From: Bacillota bacterium
GTDB taxonomy: Bacteria; Bacillota; UBA4882; UBA8346
NCBI GenBank assembly: GCA_023402395.1
Contig: JAEYGI010000051.1
Location: 1 to 64,000, forward strand
Length of the DNA stretch: 64,000 nt
Direction: 5' to 3'
In this document: piece by piece, positions 23,729 to 32,595 of the stretch
Layout of the letters: every line of letters starts with the position of its first letter
Position numbering within the stretch: the first letter of the stretch is position 1
The notes under the pieces: model-generated
What the model was told of the DNA's origin: nothing
Seen by the model: the letters and a program-made list of their open reading frames with translations, nothing else
Database searches by the model: none
Position numbers and translations under genes: made by a program

Positions 23729-24833
23729 AGAAAAGATCGGACACCGGGAAGCGGTAACGCTGTTGACCCTGACGATCACCGCCAAAATCTTTTTATCTTT
23801 CCCCCGCAACATGGCCTTACTGGGGGAATCAGCCGGCTGGATTATCACGCTGATGGCCGGGATCGTCGCCATGATTGGCTACAGTTTCCTCCATCGCCTG
23901 CTGGCCGCCTATCCGGAGCAGAATCTGATTGAGATCGCCCGGCGCGTGGCCGGAAAATATCTGGGGGTCTGCCTCGGCTTGATTTTTTTCCTGTTCTTCT
24001 TGGTGATCTGTTCGCTTTATCTCCGGCAGTTCGCCGAGAGTTTCATCCTGGCGGTGCTACCCCGGACCCCAATCAGCGTGATTACCATGGGGTTCCTCTT
24101 TTTACTTGCCTACGGCGTTATTTTAGGCATCGAAACCATCTCCCGGGTGGCCTGGTTTTTCGGGCCGTACCTCCTGGTCACTTTGCTGATTATTTTACTG
24201 TTCTCCATGCCCCGGGCCACCCTGGAGCACCTGGCTCCGGTGCTCGGCCGGGGACCCCTGATCATATTGAAGGAAGCCCCGGTGCAAATGGCCTCATTCA
24301 CCGAATTGCTACTGCTTGGGATCATTGCTCCGCTGATCAGGGACCAGCGGAAAGTTTTCCGGGTCGGATTCTATTCATTGCTATTGGCGGTGATCATCAA
24401 TATGGGAGTCGTCGGGCTGGTGGTCGCGGTCTTTAATTATAACGCTGCCGCCAATCTGGTCTTCCCCATCCTGCAATTGACCCGGCTGATCTCGCTCGGC
24501 GAGTTCATCCAACGAGTGGAGGCAGTCTTCGTCTTTCTTTGGTTCTTCTGGGCCGGGATTCAGCTCAGCGGTCTTTTTTACGGCACGGTGGTCAGCTTCG
24601 CCCAGACCTTCCGGATCACGAATTACCGGCCGCTGGTGCCGGCTCTGGGGTTGCTGGTCTTTACCGTCAGCCTAATCCCGGCCTCAATGACCCAAGCGGT
24701 GCAGATCAGCGATTTTGCGGCGCGCCTGTCCTGGATCGGCAATGCCTACGGGTTTACCGCCTTCGGCATCCCCATTGTCCTGCTGTTCATTCATCAGGTG
24801 AAGAAATGGATTGGTGACAGCCATGGCGCATAA
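23718..24833 (+). CDS. Spore germination permease, GerAB/GerKB subunit
   Basis: This 371-residue integral membrane protein with about ten helices belongs to the spore-germination branch of the amino-acid/polyamine transporter superfamily, the B subunit that senses the germinant. Start GHREAVTLLTLTITAKIFLSFP is typical of the family. Later helices (YGVILGIETISRVAWFFGPYLLVTLL and SLGEFIQRVEAVFVFLWFFWAG) match GerAB. A GAGGA ribosome site lies inside the end of the A-subunit gene. It overlaps both neighbours by 11 nt (A subunit upstream, C subunit downstream), so the three subunits are made together. Confidence 0.93.
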   Translation: MANEEKIGHREAVTLLTLTITAKIFLSFPRNMALLGESAGWIITLMAGIVAMIGYSFLHRLLAAYPEQNLIEIARRVAGKYLGVCLGLIFFLFFLVICSLYLRQFAESFILAVLPRTPISVITMGFLFLLAYGVILGIETISRVAWFFGPYLLVTLLIILLFSMPRATLEHLAPVLGRGPLIILKEAPVQMASFTELLLLGIIAPLIRDQRKVFRVGFYSLLLAVIINMGVVGLVVAVFNYNAAANLVFPILQLTRLISLGEFIQRVEAVFVFLWFFWAGIQLSGLFYGTVVSFAQTFRITNYRPLVPALGLLVFTVSLIPASMTQAVQISDFAARLSWIGNAYGFTAFGIPIVLLFIHQVKKWIGDSHGA

Positions 24834-26085
24834 GGGGTGGCTTTGCTTCTGTCTCTTGCTTTTGATGGTTGCGATTAGCGGTTGCTGGGACCAGCGCGAA
24901 CTGGAGTCGCTCGGCCTCGTCCAAGCACTGGGACTGGATCTCGGTCCCGACGGTAAAGAGGTGACCGTAAGCACGCTGATCGCCATCCCGTCCAAGCTGG
25001 GCGCTCAAGCCGGCGGCGGTGGCGGCGAAGGTCCCGGGACCTTTGTGGTCTCCATGAACGCGCCGTCAATCTATGAAGCCTTTAATCGCATGAACACCAC
25101 CATCAACCGGGAGATTACCCTGCTGCAAAATCAAACCTTGATCATTGGGGAGGAGATGGCCCGCCAGGGAGTGTCAAAGTGGATCGACAACCTGGTCCGG
25201 TTCAGGGAAATGCGGCGGACCATGAACATCATCGTCGCCAAAGGGAAAGCGGCGGATATCTTGAATGTCCAGCCCAAACTGGAGAAAAACCCCAGTGAGT
25301 ACCTGCGCGACCTAATCAGTCTTTCCAACCGGACCGGAATGTTTCCCAATACGGACCTTAATAGCTTTATGTCCCGTTACCAGGCGCTGGCCCAAGAGAA
25401 TTACCTCCCGTTGATCGCCAAATATCAATTAAAGGGCGGACCCGAACCCGAGGGAGATTCCGGCGGCCAATCTTCCGGGAGTTCCGGGGGCAAAGGCGGT
25501 ATGGGGGAAAAAGGCGGGGAAAGCGCCCCCAAGACCCCGGACATCCGGATGATTGGAACCGCCATCTTCAAAAAGGACCGGATGGTGGGGAACTTTGACA
25601 TTTATGAGACCCAGGCCTTGCTGCTGCTGACCGGTGAATTTCAGGAAGCGTTCATGACGATCCACGATCCCAGGCAAAAGGGTTATTACGTCGTGTTCCG
25701 GCTGATCGCCGGCAACCGTCCGGAGATCAAATACCGATTCCAGGACGGACTGGAGCGGTTTCAGGTTAAGCTGGGCCTGGAAGCCGACATTGTCAGCATT
25801 CAAAGTAATATCAATTATACCCAGCCCCAGCTTGAAAACTTTCTGGGACGGGCCATCGCCGCCGAGCTTGAGCGCAGGCTCCGGCGGGTCATTGCCAAAG
25901 CGCAGCGGCAATATAATTCAGATATCTTTGGCTTCGGGATCAAGGTCCGGAATACCGTGCTAACCTCCACGGAATGGAACCACTATGGCTGGCCGCAGAA
26001 ATTCAGGGACGCCAAAGTCGATGTCGCAGTCAGGGTAGACATCCGGCGGATCGGGGTTCATTTTCATCCCCCCGAAAACCTATGA
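24823..26085 (+). CDS. Spore germination lipoprotein, GerAC/GerKC subunit
   Basis: This Ger(x)C-family lipoprotein has 420 residues from the ATG at 24823 (TTG or GTG starts up to 12 nt earlier are possible). The signal peptide ends AISGC, giving a lipidated cysteine followed by WDQRELESLGLV, the family hallmark. The LDLGPDGKEVTVSTLIA block, INREITLLQNQTLIIGEEMA and the C-terminal domain from about residue 230 to 420 match GerC. An insert of about 45 residues (about 205-250), rich in Gly, Ser, Glu and Lys, replaces a shorter loop in other members. It completes the receptor operon. A hairpin at 26197-26233 may end the transcript. Confidence 0.92.
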   Translation: MAHKGWLCFCLLLLMVAISGCWDQRELESLGLVQALGLDLGPDGKEVTVSTLIAIPSKLGAQAGGGGGEGPGTFVVSMNAPSIYEAFNRMNTTINREITLLQNQTLIIGEEMARQGVSKWIDNLVRFREMRRTMNIIVAKGKAADILNVQPKLEKNPSEYLRDLISLSNRTGMFPNTDLNSFMSRYQALAQENYLPLIAKYQLKGGPEPEGDSGGQSSGSSGGKGGMGEKGGESAPKTPDIRMIGTAIFKKDRMVGNFDIYETQALLLLTGEFQEAFMTIHDPRQKGYYVVFRLIAGNRPEIKYRFQDGLERFQVKLGLEADIVSIQSNINYTQPQLENFLGRAIAAELERRLRRVIAKAQRQYNSDIFGFGIKVRNTVLTSTEWNHYGWPQKFRDAKVDVAVRVDIRRIGVHFHPPENL

Positions 26086-26144
26086 AATGAGGGTGAAGCG
26101 ACTTGTTCAACACTTGCCGCCCCCAAAAACTGTCATACACCCCT

Positions 26145-26309
26145 TTATCGCTGCATAAATAAGATGTAAAACGGCAGACCCACAATTACCAGCGCCAAAA
26201 AAATTATAGCGAAAAAGCCGCTATAATTTTTTTCTTGCCATTGCTCCACCCCGAAACAGACCGTATATAGCGCGACCAATACCGTAAACAATACCGCCAG
26301 ATATGCCAT
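26145..26309 (-). CDS. Small two-helix membrane protein (hypothetical)
   Basis: This short frame encodes 54 residues. MAYLAVLFTVLVALYTVCFG is one likely helix and FFAIIFLALVIVGLPFYILF a second, separated by a polar loop EQWQEKNYSG. AGAGGG lies about 8 nt before the ATG. It is convergent with the germination operon, whose stop is 60 nt away. A strong hairpin (26197-26233) lies inside the frame, which weakens the case for a gene because it would interrupt its own transcript. No family is recognised. Confidence 0.45.
   Translation of the reverse strand: MAYLAVLFTVLVALYTVCFGVEQWQEKNYSGFFAIIFLALVIVGLPFYILFMQR
26197..26233. terminator. A/T-rich terminator hairpin after germination operon
   Basis: AAAAAAATTATAGCG, loop AAAAAGC, CGCTATAATTTTTTT. 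A perfect 15-bp stem ends in T7. It lies 110 nt after the GerC-type stop codon and can end the operon transcript. The mirror A7 tract means it could also act on the other strand. Confidence 0.6.
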
Positions 26310-26897
26310 GCCTCCATCCCTCTCTTTGCGATTGACATTGAAATAAATTTTTGATTATTTAAAATGAAAAAGTTTTTGAATTAAGCATTCTCATCACAAA
26401 ACCGGCTGAGAATAGGCAAACCATTGAACTTTTTCATTTGATGCATCAAGGCAAATATCGCAATTCATCGGCGTTCAAAACTGAGTGCCACATATATAGT
26501 TTACCCAGCCTCAAAAGTAAATTCCGACATTCTCCGAAATTAAAGCGCCCCTTTTCCGTCATTAGGCGCCGCCCGCTAAAAGCCGTTCCGTCGGAAAAAC
26601 CGGTGACTTATTTCGGGAGGTCGTTTGATGAATCCGCCGTTCAATTGGGAATATCCCTATTGCAACCGTTTGCGTAGTCACCGGCACCAATTTCTTTACG
26701 TCCCGGACCACCCTGGATAAGGGGCAGGAAGAACCGGTCCGGATCATCTGTCAGTAAATTCGAAAAAGCCAAACAACTTCGGTCTGAATAAAGAAAGTTG
26801 AAAAACGTCTTTCGAAAGAAGGAATAATCATGAATCGACACGTAATATTATCAAAGCGAGCTACCGGCTTGCCGATTCCGATTAAGGGAGGGTATTG
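26310..26897. other. Intergenic region, possible gene remnant
   Basis: No confident gene is seen. Between about 26640 and 26757 the plus strand reads IPIATVCVVTGTNFFTSR, then TTLDKGQEEPVRIICQ and a stop. This looks coding, but it is preceded by two stops and no start, so it may be a decayed gene end. AAGGGAGG at 26884-26891 is the ribosome site of the M48 gene. Confidence 0.3.
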
Positions 26898-28172
26898 ATG
26901 AGTCCGAATCTGTTCCGAAATCTTTTCCTGGCCCTATTGGGCGTCAAGGTCATGGTCCGGGTGGTGCTAAACCTGTTGAACCTGGTTCACCTGCGCCGCA
27001 ATGCCGGTAAAGTGCCGCCGATGCTGGACGGGTTGATTGACGGCGACCAACTCCGCGCTATTGACTCCTATACCGCTGATAAGATCCGCTTCCGACTGAT
27101 CGGGTTTATTTATGATACGCTGCTACTGGCGCTTTTTTTGTTTACCCCCTTATTCGCGGCCTATTCGGGGTGGATCGATTCGCTGCCATGGCCTGGCTTC
27201 TGGAAAAGCCTCCTCTTTTTCCTGCTGCCGGGGTGGGCGGCCTGGCTCGCCGACTTGCCGTTCGATTATTATTTCCATTTTGTTATCGAGTCCCGCTTCG
27301 GATTCAATAAATATACCCGCGCCGGCTGGCTGCTGGACGCGGTGAAAAACTTGTTGGTCACCACCGGCCTGACAGTGGTGGTGCTTGCGGTGGTTCTGGC
27401 CATTTGGGGTGGCCGAACCCAGTTCGGATTGTACGACGTTCTGGCCGCCTGGGCGATGATCATGGCCATGACGCTAATCCTGATGTATTTGGTGCCGGTA
27501 TTGCTGATCCCGTTCTTCTACAAACTGCGTCCGTTGCCCGACGGCGAATTGAAGGAGGCTATCACCGCGATGGTCTCCGGATCGGGGTTTGCGGTTCGGG
27601 GGGTCTTCATCGCCGATCAAAGCTCAAAGTCGGCCCATGCCAATGCGCAGTTCGCCGGGGTTGGCAAAAGCAAGACCATTATCCTCTTTGATACGCTGGT
27701 CCAAAACTATTCGATTCCGGAGATCCTGGCGGTGCTGGCCCACGAGATCGGCCACGGCAAGCGGCGCCATCTGGTAAGGATGATCAGTTTCGTGCTGGCC
27801 GAGAGTCTGCTCTTTCTGATCTTCGCCTTCCATTTACTGGGGGCCGGTTACACTTTCGCCGCGTTTGGCGTCCCGCCGTCCTTTCACGCCGGCTTATTCG
27901 TGACGTACATCCTCTTCTTCGATATCCTGGTCTTTTACGCCCAGCCGCTATTTTCTCGGCTTTCCCGAAAAATGGAGTATGAGGCCGACGATTATTCGCG
28001 CCGTCTGACCGGCACCGTCACGCCGCTGGTTTCGGTCTTTAGAAAATTCATTGTCAATGAGATGGATAACATTAATCCCCATCCCTGGTATGAAGCGTTT
28101 TATTATTCCCATCCGGCGTTGCTGAAACGGATCAAAGCCCTGGAACGGAAGCAATCCGAACCTTCTTCATAG
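26898..28172 (+). CDS. M48 family membrane metallopeptidase (Ste24-like)
   Basis: This 424-residue zinc peptidase resembles CAAX prenyl protease Ste24, an integral membrane enzyme whose active site faces the cytosol. There are about six helices, with pairs near 70-90, 105-125, 155-178 and 185-207 before the active site and two near 300-345 after it. The zinc motif is HEIGH at 292-296 (His292, Glu293, His296), with the third ligand Glu in EYEADDYS. The ending NPHPWYEAFYYSHPALLKRI is typical of the family. ATG at 26898 follows GGGAGG with 6-nt spacing. It probably does membrane-protein quality control, since bacteria lack prenylated CAAX proteins. Phosphoglycerate mutase follows 27 nt later. 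Confidence 0.9.
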   Translation: MSPNLFRNLFLALLGVKVMVRVVLNLLNLVHLRRNAGKVPPMLDGLIDGDQLRAIDSYTADKIRFRLIGFIYDTLLLALFLFTPLFAAYSGWIDSLPWPGFWKSLLFFLLPGWAAWLADLPFDYYFHFVIESRFGFNKYTRAGWLLDAVKNLLVTTGLTVVVLAVVLAIWGGRTQFGLYDVLAAWAMIMAMTLILMYLVPVLLIPFFYKLRPLPDGELKEAITAMVSGSGFAVRGVFIADQSSKSAHANAQFAGVGKSKTIILFDTLVQNYSIPEILAVLAHEIGHGKRRHLVRMISFVLAESLLFLIFAFHLLGAGYTFAAFGVPPSFHAGLFVTYILFFDILVFYAQPLFSRLSRKMEYEADDYSRRLTGTVTPLVSVFRKFIVNEMDNINPHPWYEAFYYSHPALLKRIKALERKQSEPSS

Positions 28173-28199
28173 GCAAATACATTACGGAGGATGATAGCT

Positions 28200-29837
28200 A
28201 TGTTAAAAAAATCGCGGCAATTTCCCGGTTACGCCGGACCGGTTCTGATCGTTGTCATGGACGGAATCGGCATTTCCGCCAATCCCGAGGGCAATGCGGT
28301 TAGTCAAAGCCATACCCCGACCCTGGATCGCCTCTTCAAAACCTATCCGAATCTGTCGCTCACCGCGCACGGCACCGCGGTCGGCCTTCCCAGCGACGAG
28401 GACATGGGAAATTCCGAGGTCGGCCACAATGCCATCGGCGCCGGCCAGGTTTATAACCAAGGCGCAAAACTGGTCTCCGAGTCGATTCAGGACGGTTCGC
28501 TCTTTGAGCGGGAGGCTTGGCGGGAAGTATCGGCCAATTGCGTCCGAAACCATACCACCCTGCATCTGGCGGGCCTCTTTTCCGACGGGAACGTCCACTC
28601 CCATATCGATCATTTGAAGGCGCTGATTCGCCAGGCCAAACAGGATGGGGTCCGGCGGGTCCGGATTCATATTTTGCTGGACGGCCGGGATGTCGGCGAA
28701 ACCTCGGCGCTGGAGTATGTGGAGCCGTTCGAGTCGTTCCTGGCCGAGCTGCGCTCCCCGGATTTCGATGTGATGATCGCTAGCGGCGGCGGCCGGATGA
28801 AGATTACCATGGACCGCTACGGCGCGAACTGGCCCATGGTCGAACAGGGGTGGCGCACTCACGTGCTGGGCGAGGGCCGGCAATTTGAATCGGCCTGTCA
28901 GGCCATTGAATCCTATCGCCGGGAGACTCCCGTCATCGATCAGGATCTTCCGGCGTTTGTGATCGCCTCCGATGGCCGGCCAGTCGGGCCGGTTCTTGAC
29001 GGTGACAGCTTCATCTTCTTCAACTTCCGGGGCGACCGGGCCATCGAGATCAGTAAGGCGTTTGAGGACGAACAGTTCCCCTATTTCGACCGGATCCGGC
29101 GGCCGAAGGTAGTCTACGCCGGAATGCTGGAGTATGACGGCGATCTGCACATTCCCAGCCGCTTTCTCGTTCCGCCGCCGGAGATCCGGAACACCATGGG
29201 CGAGTATCTGGCGGGGAGCGGCCTCTCTCAATTGGCAATCTCCGAGACCCAGAAGTTCGGCCATGTCACCTATTTCTGGAACGGAAACCGGAGCGGCAAG
29301 TTCAGCGAGGAACTGGAAACGTATGTGGAGATCCCCTCGGACCGGATCCCCTTTGAACAGCGGCCCTGGATGAAAGGAGCCGAGATCACTGACGAGTTGA
29401 TCGCGCAGTTGAAGACCGGAAAGTACCGTTTGGCCCGGGTCAACTTCCCCAACGGCGACATGGTCGGCCATACCGGCGATTTCGCGGCGGCCCGGATCGC
29501 GGTTTCGACCGTCGATCTCTGCCTGACCCGGCTCCTCCCGGTCCTGGACCAGTTGGGTGGAATGGCGATCATTACCGCCGACCACGGCAATGCCGATGAA
29601 ATGTTCGAGCTGGACAAGCAAGGCCGGCCCCAGATCGGCAAGGACGGCCGGGTCAAGGCCAAAACCAGCCATACCCTGAATCCGGTTCCGTGCATCTTCT
29701 ATGACAGCCAGCGCCGGGATTCCTACGAATTAATCCCCGGCAAGTACGGCCTGGCCAACCTGGCCGCAACCGCAGTCAATCTGCTCGGCTATGAAGCGCC
29801 GGAAATGTGGGAAAAGGGAATGGTGAGGGGGAAGTAG
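28200..29837 (+). CDS. gpmI: 2,3-bisphosphoglycerate-independent phosphoglycerate mutase
   Basis: This 545-residue cofactor-independent phosphoglycerate mutase is a Mn-dependent glycolytic enzyme converting 3- to 2-phosphoglycerate. VLIVVMDGIGIS carries the metal ligand Asp21. The catalytic serine is Ser72 in DMGNSEVGHNAIGAGQ. The inserted phosphotransferase domain has HLAGLFSDGNVHSH and ILLDGRDVGETSAL. The phosphatase domain ends with ITADHGNADEMF and TSHTLNPVPCIFYD. It is longer than the usual ~510 residues of the family, which places it with the longer form of the enzyme. Start at 28200 has GGAGG 9 nt upstream, while the earlier ATG lies on top of the ribosome site. Confidence 0.93.
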   Translation: MLKKSRQFPGYAGPVLIVVMDGIGISANPEGNAVSQSHTPTLDRLFKTYPNLSLTAHGTAVGLPSDEDMGNSEVGHNAIGAGQVYNQGAKLVSESIQDGSLFEREAWREVSANCVRNHTTLHLAGLFSDGNVHSHIDHLKALIRQAKQDGVRRVRIHILLDGRDVGETSALEYVEPFESFLAELRSPDFDVMIASGGGRMKITMDRYGANWPMVEQGWRTHVLGEGRQFESACQAIESYRRETPVIDQDLPAFVIASDGRPVGPVLDGDSFIFFNFRGDRAIEISKAFEDEQFPYFDRIRRPKVVYAGMLEYDGDLHIPSRFLVPPPEIRNTMGEYLAGSGLSQLAISETQKFGHVTYFWNGNRSGKFSEELETYVEIPSDRIPFEQRPWMKGAEITDELIAQLKTGKYRLARVNFPNGDMVGHTGDFAAARIAVSTVDLCLTRLLPVLDQLGGMAIITADHGNADEMFELDKQGRPQIGKDGRVKAKTSHTLNPVPCIFYDSQRRDSYELIPGKYGLANLAATAVNLLGYEAPEMWEKGMVRGK

Positions 29838-29844
29838 GAAAAAT

Positions 29845-29945
29845 GGTTCCTAGTTGCCGGTTGCCCAAGGCAAGGCAAAGCAGGAAAGAACGGTCACCCA
29901 TCCTGAAAATCCGAACCAGAAACTAGAAACTAGGAACCAGCAACT
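29845..29945. repeat. CTAGTTCC/CTGGTTGC heptamer cluster, copy 1
   Basis: The left part is GTTCCTAGTTGCCGGTTGCC and the right part is AACTAGAAACTAGGAACCAG, a reverse-complement run of the same 7-bp-period words. The two arms can pair over the intervening 50 bp. Copies are at 32441-32595 and 34190-34327. Confidence 0.6.
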
Positions 29946-29950
29946 AAAAC

Positions 29951-30406
29951 TCAACCCCGGTCATACCTGACTACGAACGCCGTCTTCTCACCGGATTGGA
30001 ATCCGGCCCGTTCGTAAAAGGTTAGAACTTTCGGATCCCTGCTGCCGGTCATCAGCATGACTTTGTAGCAATCATTGGCCCTGGCGATCGCCAGGGCCTT
30101 TCGCAATACTTTGGTGGCATGGCCTTGGCCCCGGTGCGCCGGATGGGTGACCACATTCTCAATGACCGCGTAAGGGCGGGCGCCCCGGGTCAGATTCTTG
30201 ATTAGCGCCAGAGTGCAGGTTGAAACCAGCTCTCCCCCGGCTTCAACCGCCAGATAGAACAGGTTGGGATCGGCGAGAATCGACCCCCATAACGCCAGCA
30301 ATTCCTGGTCCCCGGCCAATTCCGGGTCTTCCGGATGGAGATGGCGGTATAATCTCAACAATTGGTCCAATTCGTCGCGGCGAACCTCGCGGACTGACTC
30401 CGGCAT
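29951..30406 (-). CDS. GNAT family N-acetyltransferase
   Basis: This 151-residue acetyltransferase has the GNAT fold. The N-terminal helix region reads PESVREVRRDELDQLLRLYRHLH. The acetyl-CoA pyrophosphate loop is THPAHRGQGHATKVL, followed by the KVMLMTGSRDPKVLTFYERAGF segment with the family's late Tyr. The substrate is unknown. Small size and lack of a second domain suggest an amino-acid or small-amine acceptor. ATG at 30406 is preferred over an upstream start because GGGAGG lies 8 nt before it. A LysE-type exporter lies 57 nt upstream on the same strand, so it may be co-transcribed. Confidence 0.85.
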   Translation of the reverse strand: MPESVREVRRDELDQLLRLYRHLHPEDPELAGDQELLALWGSILADPNLFYLAVEAGGELVSTCTLALIKNLTRGARPYAVIENVVTHPAHRGQGHATKVLRKALAIARANDCYKVMLMTGSRDPKVLTFYERAGFQSGEKTAFVVRYDRG

Positions 30407-30463
30407 CGAACGTTCCTCCCTCCGCTTCCCTTGAAAGAGTTCCGCTGCCGATTCCTCGGCCAA

Positions 30464-31087
30464 TTACCCACGGAACACCGACCAGCCGATCCGGAACGCG
30501 AAATACAAGAGCGCCGCACCCAGCGCCCGGTCAAACCAATGCCGGAAGCGGCCGTAAAACCAGCGAAACCGGTCCGAGGAAATGATATATGACACAAAGA
30601 CAAACCACCCGCCCACCGCGGCGATGGTCTCCAGCCCATAGATCCAGCGGATCCATTCCGGTGTGCCGGGGGTCAAAAACTGCGCGAAAATGCTGAGGAA
30701 AAAGAGCGGCGCCTTTGGGTTCAGCGCGTTGCAGAGAAAGCCGTCCCAAAATCCGTTCCAATCGTTGCCGGCTTCAACCGTCGCCACCATTTCGGCCAGG
30801 GCCGGTTCCCCGGCCGGACCGGACCGGATCGAATGCCACCCCAGCCAGACCAGATACGCGGCCCCGGCTAATTGGATCAGGCGGAACAGTTTGGGCTGAT
30901 GCTCCAGGATAATGGCAAACCCCAGGATGGTATAGCTCACGTGAATGGTCAAGGCCGCGGCGATCCCGAGCGCGGTGGCCCGGCCGGCCGGCCGGCCAAG
31001 GGTTAGGCTGTTTTTCATTACCACCGCGAAATCAGGGCCGGGCGAGATTCCGGCCAGCAAACCGACGAGAAACACTTCCAAAAACAT
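30464..31087 (-). CDS. LysE family translocator
   Basis: This 207-residue membrane exporter is of the LysE/RhtB type, which moves amino acids or similar molecules out of the cell. The start FLEVFLVGLLAGISPGPDFAVVMKNSL contains the signature GISPGPD. Six hydrophobic segments are visible, at about 2-22, 38-60, 66-84, about 112-132, 145-165 and 183-203. The conserved AYLVWLGWHSIRSG and GFLCNALNPKAPLFFLSIFAQF also match the family. It is probably transcribed with the GNAT gene, a pairing that suggests detoxification or control of an amino compound. Specificity is not evident. Confidence 0.9.
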   Translation of the reverse strand: MFLEVFLVGLLAGISPGPDFAVVMKNSLTLGRPAGRATALGIAAALTIHVSYTILGFAIILEHQPKLFRLIQLAGAAYLVWLGWHSIRSGPAGEPALAEMVATVEAGNDWNGFWDGFLCNALNPKAPLFFLSIFAQFLTPGTPEWIRWIYGLETIAAVGGWFVFVSYIISSDRFRWFYGRFRHWFDRALGAALLYFAFRIGWSVFRG

Positions 31088-31205
31088 GACGGCTCCACTC
31101 CAGTTACGATTATACTTAATTTTACTTTACCATAAAAAGGGCGGCTTGTTTGTAACGTTCCCATAAAAACATAATCCTAGCGTTTCTTGCGCCCAAAACG
31201 GCAAT

Positions 31206-31229
31206 AAAAAAGGCGGGTTGAAACCCGCC
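31206..31229 (-). terminator. Terminator of LysM-protein gene
   Basis: On the minus strand GGCGGGTT and AACCCGCC pair with a two-base loop, followed by TTTTTTATT. It lies about 120 nt after the stop of the LysM protein. Confidence 0.85.
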
Positions 31230-31351
31230 CGTTGCACAATTATCTTCGGCTAAGAGCTTGTGCGGGTAATCCTTTTTTAGGATGTAAAGCACAAGCTAAT
31301 GTGTAACTTATATACCACAGATTGTGGTTGTTCCGAATAGCCGCCCAGACC

Positions 31352-32317
31352 CTAGCGCTTTGTTTCGGCGGGGATCGCCGCAGCCGCTTCATGGTCTTCG
31401 CTCCGTTCCAGCACTCCGGCCAGGGAGCCGTTGGCGGCCCGCATGATCATGGCGTGATGCGTTTCATCGACTCCGCCGTTCTTATGTATCTTGCTGCCGA
31501 GGAAGTGGCAGCAAATCTGGCCCTTGAACCCGTTGTCGAAGATGGCCTCTCCGCCGTGCGGCATGCCGTTGATCGACCCGGCAATGTTTAAATTGCGGAG
31601 CTGGACGATAACCGGCCTCCGCTCCCAGCTCCAGCGCCGGCCGTAAATGGAATGGAGGATTTCGGTGTCGGCGCGGGTCAACGGTTCGATGTCGGCGTGG
31701 TAATGTCCGTAATAACGACGGGCCATGAACGCGCGGCCCGTTTCCACATCAATGACGCGGGCGGTTTCGAAGTTCTTCCAAAGCTCGTTAACAATGGACC
31801 AGGGCAACGCCTGGATTCCCATCCGGCTCCGCGAGGCCGCGGCCGGATTGAACCGGGATTCCACCGCCGGAATCAGCAGCCGTTGGCCTTCCCGGACCTC
31901 GTTTCCAGGCAGATTGTTCCGGACCATGATCGCCGCCGTTGCGACGTTGAACCGCTCGGCGATTTTGTCCAGGGTGTCGCCGGCTTCCACCGTATATTCC
32001 ACGGCTTGGTTGCGGGTTTGATAAATCCGGCGGAGCAGCGCGGCGGTCTCCGCTCCCACCTTCCCGTCGGCCCTTAGCCCTTGCTCAAGCTGAAACGATT
32101 TGACCGCTTCGGCGGTGGCCCTCCCGTAATAACCAGTCGGCGCATGTCTCAGATAGCGCAATTGATGAAGATAACGCTGGACCTCGCTGACCTTGGCGCC
32201 TTTGGCCCCTATTTGCAGCAGCGGCGCGGCTATGGCGGCGAGGTGGGCGGAGAACAACCCAATCACTCCCAACCATACTGCCGTTCTTCGCCAATCCCAG
32301 CCATTAACGCTTCTCAC
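31352..32317 (-). CDS. Exported peptidoglycan-binding LysM protein
   Basis: This 321-residue envelope protein starts at GTG (32317), which follows GGAGG with 7-nt spacing. A signal peptide or anchor (about 10-30) leads to a peptidoglycan-binding repeat at about 37-100 (VSEVQRYLHQLRYLRHAPTG, YGRATAEAVKSFQLEQGL) and a LysM domain at about 107-155 (YTVEAGDTLDKIAERFNVAT). The C-terminal half (about 170-300) contains VIDVETGRAFMARRYYGHYHADIEPL and GQICCHFLGSKIHKNGG. I cannot assign it to a known catalytic family, but its His- and Cys-rich motifs and the L,D-transpeptidase-like HADIEP suggest a murein-acting or spore-cortex role. It has its own terminator and lies near a DacF-type gene. Confidence 0.75.
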   Translation of the reverse strand: MRSVNGWDWRRTAVWLGVIGLFSAHLAAIAAPLLQIGAKGAKVSEVQRYLHQLRYLRHAPTGYYGRATAEAVKSFQLEQGLRADGKVGAETAALLRRIYQTRNQAVEYTVEAGDTLDKIAERFNVATAAIMVRNNLPGNEVREGQRLLIPAVESRFNPAAASRSRMGIQALPWSIVNELWKNFETARVIDVETGRAFMARRYYGHYHADIEPLTRADTEILHSIYGRRWSWERRPVIVQLRNLNIAGSINGMPHGGEAIFDNGFKGQICCHFLGSKIHKNGGVDETHHAMIMRAANGSLAGVLERSEDHEAAAAIPAETKR

Positions 32318-32440
32318 AACCCGTCCTCCTTCCCGGCAAAAAATGGCACATATCATTTTTTCTCCGGGAATTTGTAAAATCCTCTCTTTTTCATCAAATT
32401 TTATCAAATTGATTCGGAAAAATCTGAGTTTTGGATGCCG

Positions 32441-32595
32441 TGGCTAGTTCCTGGTTGCTGGTTGCTGGTAATTCGGGTATTAGAATTCGGGTCATTAGGA
32501 TCTTTCAAGAATGCGAGGCTTCTGGTCACTTTAACTTTAATCCAGGAACCAGAAACCCAGAATCAAGAACCAGGAACTAGGAACTAGAAACTAAA
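32441..32595. repeat. CTAGTTCC/CTGGTTGC heptamer cluster, copy 2
   Basis: The left arm is CTAGTTCCTGGTTGCTGGTT. The right arm is AACCAGGAACTAGGAACTAG with further copies to CTAAAC. The arms are reverse complements about 100 bp apart, filling the gap between the LysM and DacF-type genes. Confidence 0.6.

Noticed and set aside
28203..29672. 489-residue minus-strand frame opposite the phosphoglycerate mutase gene
   Set aside because: The plus strand has a complete, motif-perfect enzyme. The antisense frame has no recognisable motifs and arises from GC-rich codon bias.
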